Shown: piece after piece, positions 62,636-64,000 of the stretch | Layout: every line of letters begins with the position of its first letter | Position numbering within the stretch: position 1 is the stretch's first letter | Assembly (NCBI RefSeq): GCF_030681155.1 | Contig: NZ_JAUXXE010000021.1 | Coordinates: 62,001 to 126,000, forward strand | DNA: 64,000 nt | Direction of reading: 5' to 3' | Source: Phenylobacterium sp. | Lineage (GTDB): Bacteria > Pseudomonadota > Alphaproteobacteria > Caulobacterales > Caulobacteraceae | Notes under the pieces: model-generated | The model's input: only the letters and a program-made list of their open reading frames with translations | Told to the model about the DNA's origin: nothing | Databases searched by the model: none | Made by a program: the position numbers and the translations under genes

Positions 62636-62874
62636 GCCCCATTGAGGCCAGGCTACCGCGCAGAAAGCACAAGTTTATCCCGTTGCATCATGTGAGCGCA
62701 GTTCGTCCAATGCGCGTACTCGTTGCCACGAGCGGACCTAAATCGGTGATGCACTAGCTTGTGCTAAGTCGGGGCCTCAGACGGCAGACTGCCGTCAGTC
62801 CTCGCTATCTTCGGCCGGAGGATTCAAATTTGGCAATTTTTCGGACGTCGACGGCTTTGCAGTTGGAGCGCGCT

Positions 62875-63327
62875 ATGTCGTCGGACACAGCGCGCGCCTC
62901 CGCGCCCCGTGTGATTGCGGCGGACTACAACGAAATCCGGGATCGGCTAAGGCTCGAGTTCGACCGCGGCTTTGCAGTCGCCATGTCGTTAAGAGCGTGG
63001 GCCGGCTTCGAGCACGCGACTTCCGACGATCTGGGTGAGATTCAGGTTCTGGGGCCCGATGACACCATCTACTTCGGCCGCATCCACCAGTCTCTTTCGG
63101 CCGTGACTTTGTTGGCCGATCTGACGGGCCACCTCGGGTTATCGGGAACGCATCCGCATGATCAGCCGCCGTTGAGGGTGCAAGGCGGCTACTTGAGTCG
63201 GGTCAAACGGAGAACCACCTCCACCCCCTCCGAAGGGCGGCAGCAGCTTTCAACCCCCGAGAGGCTAACCTACCTACGTCGCATTCCTTCGATGGCTGCC
63301 GCCAAGGTCCACTTCCTGCCAAGATGA
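62875..63327 (+). CDS. Hypothetical protein with repeat-derived C-terminus
   Basis: 150 aa from ATG 62875; an upstream TTG-extended frame from 62761 is less likely. The core (VIAADYNEIRDRLRLEFDRGFAVAMSLRAWAGFEHATSDDLGEIQVLGPDDTIYFGRIHQSLSAVTLLADLTGHLG) is not a family I know. The last ~50 residues (VQGGYLSRVKRRTTSTPSEGRQQLSTPER...) are encoded by REP-like copy C, so the original C-terminus was probably replaced when the repeat entered. The IS1182-family element begins 21 bases after the stop. Confidence 0.5.
   Translation: MSSDTARASAPRVIAADYNEIRDRLRLEFDRGFAVAMSLRAWAGFEHATSDDLGEIQVLGPDDTIYFGRIHQSLSAVTLLADLTGHLGLSGTHPHDQPPLRVQGGYLSRVKRRTTSTPSEGRQQLSTPERLTYLRRIPSMAAAKVHFLPR
63177..63250 (+). 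repeat. REP-like element, copy C
   Basis: It starts GTGCAAGGCGGCTAC and ends TCCGAAGGGCGGCAGCAGCTTT, matching the ends of copy B. It lies in frame inside the C-terminal part of the preceding gene. Confidence 0.6.
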
Positions 63328-63347
63328 CCATGACCGCTTTCGACCGA

Positions 63348-64000
63348 GGCTGTGTAAAAACGCGAAGCACCGTAGACTCCTGATGCAGCAGCGTTGGGGG
63401 GGTTGGATGTCCCGTTTCGTTGAAGGTGAAGACCGCCGACAGCCGGCGTTGCTTCCAAGTTGCCTTGACGACTACGTGAGCGAGGACAACCCGGCGCGGG
63501 TGATCGACGCCTTCGTGGACGAGCTCGATCTTGGCGACCTGGGCTTTGCGGTGTCGCCGGCGGCGACAGGTCGGCCCTCCTACAATCCGGCGACGCTGCT
63601 AAGGCTCTACGTCTACGGCTACCTGAACCGCGTGCCGTCGAGCCGGCGGCTGGAGCGGGAGGCCGGGCGCAACGTTGAGGTGATGTGGCTGACGGGGAAA
63701 CTCGCGCCGGACCACAAGACCATCGCCAACTTCCGCAGGGATCACGGCTCGGCGATCCAGGCGGCATGCGCGCACTTCGTGGTGCTGTGCCGCCAGATCG
63801 GGCTCTTCACCCAGGCGCTGGCGGCGGTGGACGGCAGCAAGTTCAAGGCGGTCAACACCCGCGACAAGAACTTCACCGCCACGAAGCTGAAGAAGCGGAT
63901 GGAGCAGGTGGCCGAGCACATCGCCGGCTACCTAGCTGACCTCGACACCGCCGACCGCCAGGAGGGCGAGGCCGCCGAGGCGCGGGCCGGGAAGCTGAAG
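63348..64000 (+). mobile_element. IS1182-family insertion sequence, left end (partial)
   Basis: The probable left terminal repeat begins GGCTGTGTAAAAACGC at 63348. The transposase starts 59 bases inside. The right end lies beyond the window. Confidence 0.7.
63407..64000 (+). CDS. IS1182-family DDE transposase, N-terminal part
   Basis: 198 codons in the window, open to the edge. MSRFVEGEDRRQPALLPSCLDDYVSEDNPARVIDAFVDELDL is the family start; GRPSYNPATLLRLYVYGYLNRVPSSRRLEREAGRNVEVMWLTGKLAPDHKTIANFRRDH is the N-terminal DUF772 domain, and AAVDGSKFKAVNTRDKNFT supplies the first catalytic Asp. The ATG at 63407 fits. It appears intact as far as seen and the element may be active. Confidence 0.9.
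   Translation, partial: MSRFVEGEDRRQPALLPSCLDDYVSEDNPARVIDAFVDELDLGDLGFAVSPAATGRPSYNPATLLRLYVYGYLNRVPSSRRLEREAGRNVEVMWLTGKLAPDHKTIANFRRDHGSAIQAACAHFVVLCRQIGLFTQALAAVDGSKFKAVNTRDKNFTATKLKKRMEQVAEHIAGYLADLDTADRQEGEAAEARAGKLK

Noticed and set aside
1..64000. CRISPR arrays, tRNA, rRNA
   Set aside because: No regularly spaced repeats of CRISPR type and no tRNA or rRNA sequence were found on reading both strands; a covariance-model scan was not possible.

Overview
The window is high-GC DNA with tightly packed ATGA/GTGA-overlapped operons. Its gene content (ChrR-type ECF sigma module with photolyase, TonB-free OprP/PstS phosphate uptake, duplicated czc RND operons) fits an alphaproteobacterium, most likely of the Caulobacter/Phenylobacterium/Brevundimonas group. 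That placement is an inference from gene content; there is no rRNA or tRNA in the window to confirm it.

Layout. (1) 0-1.3 kb: end of a minus-strand efflux operon (ABC permease start, HlyD-type adaptor). (2) 1.5-7.3 kb: a photo-oxidative-stress block. ECF sigma, ChrR-like anti-sigma and a DUF1295 membrane protein are on the minus strand; divergently transcribed are a COG2907-type FAD oxidoreductase, a DUF1365 protein and a DNA photolyase. (3) 7.8-30.6 kb: an accessory defence-type island. It holds a replication-type HTH protein, then a convergent six-gene set built around a giant DUF1998 (DruE-like) helicase, a NERD-like/SF1 helicase, a DUF4338 (DruA-like) protein, a GHKL ATPase and two unrecognised large proteins. 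After it come a DUF262 / AAA ATPase / unknown operon, two Xre/MbcA/ParS-type antitoxins without visible RES toxins, and a small operon with a nuclease-like protein. (4) 30.6-53.3 kb: a metal-resistance island for Zn/Cd/Co-type ions, with DUF3703, a small HMA protein, a CPC-type P1B ATPase, Zur-like and MerR regulators, two complete czcCBA operons each led by a CzcI-like small protein, a CaCA exchanger, DUF190, an M23 peptidase, and an SPC-type (P1B-4) ATPase. (5) 53.6-60 kb: SRPBCC protein, orphan MobC-like protein, PstS and an OprP-like porin behind a recognisable Pho box, an ImmA/IrrE-DUF4411 toxin-antitoxin pair, and a decayed aspartate/glutamate racemase. (6) 60-64 kb: sparse, repeat-rich mobile DNA with a TraK-like protein and the left end of an IS1182-family element.

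How parts work together. Three sites with the geometry of MerR-type operators (two of them inside 19-bp-spaced promoters) link the MerR gene, the HMA/P-type ATPase operon and the first czc operon into one apparent regulon. The two czc operons also share a near-identical promoter block whose -10 box sits 6-7 bases before the start codon, which implies leaderless transcripts. The most interesting candidate for an undescribed system is the convergent helicase/DruA/GHKL set at 9.3-24.4 kb. It looks like a Druantia relative with a gene complement I do not recognise as any named subtype, and a run of ten G lies 62 bases before its first gene. All family assignments are by reading motifs; no database search was possible.
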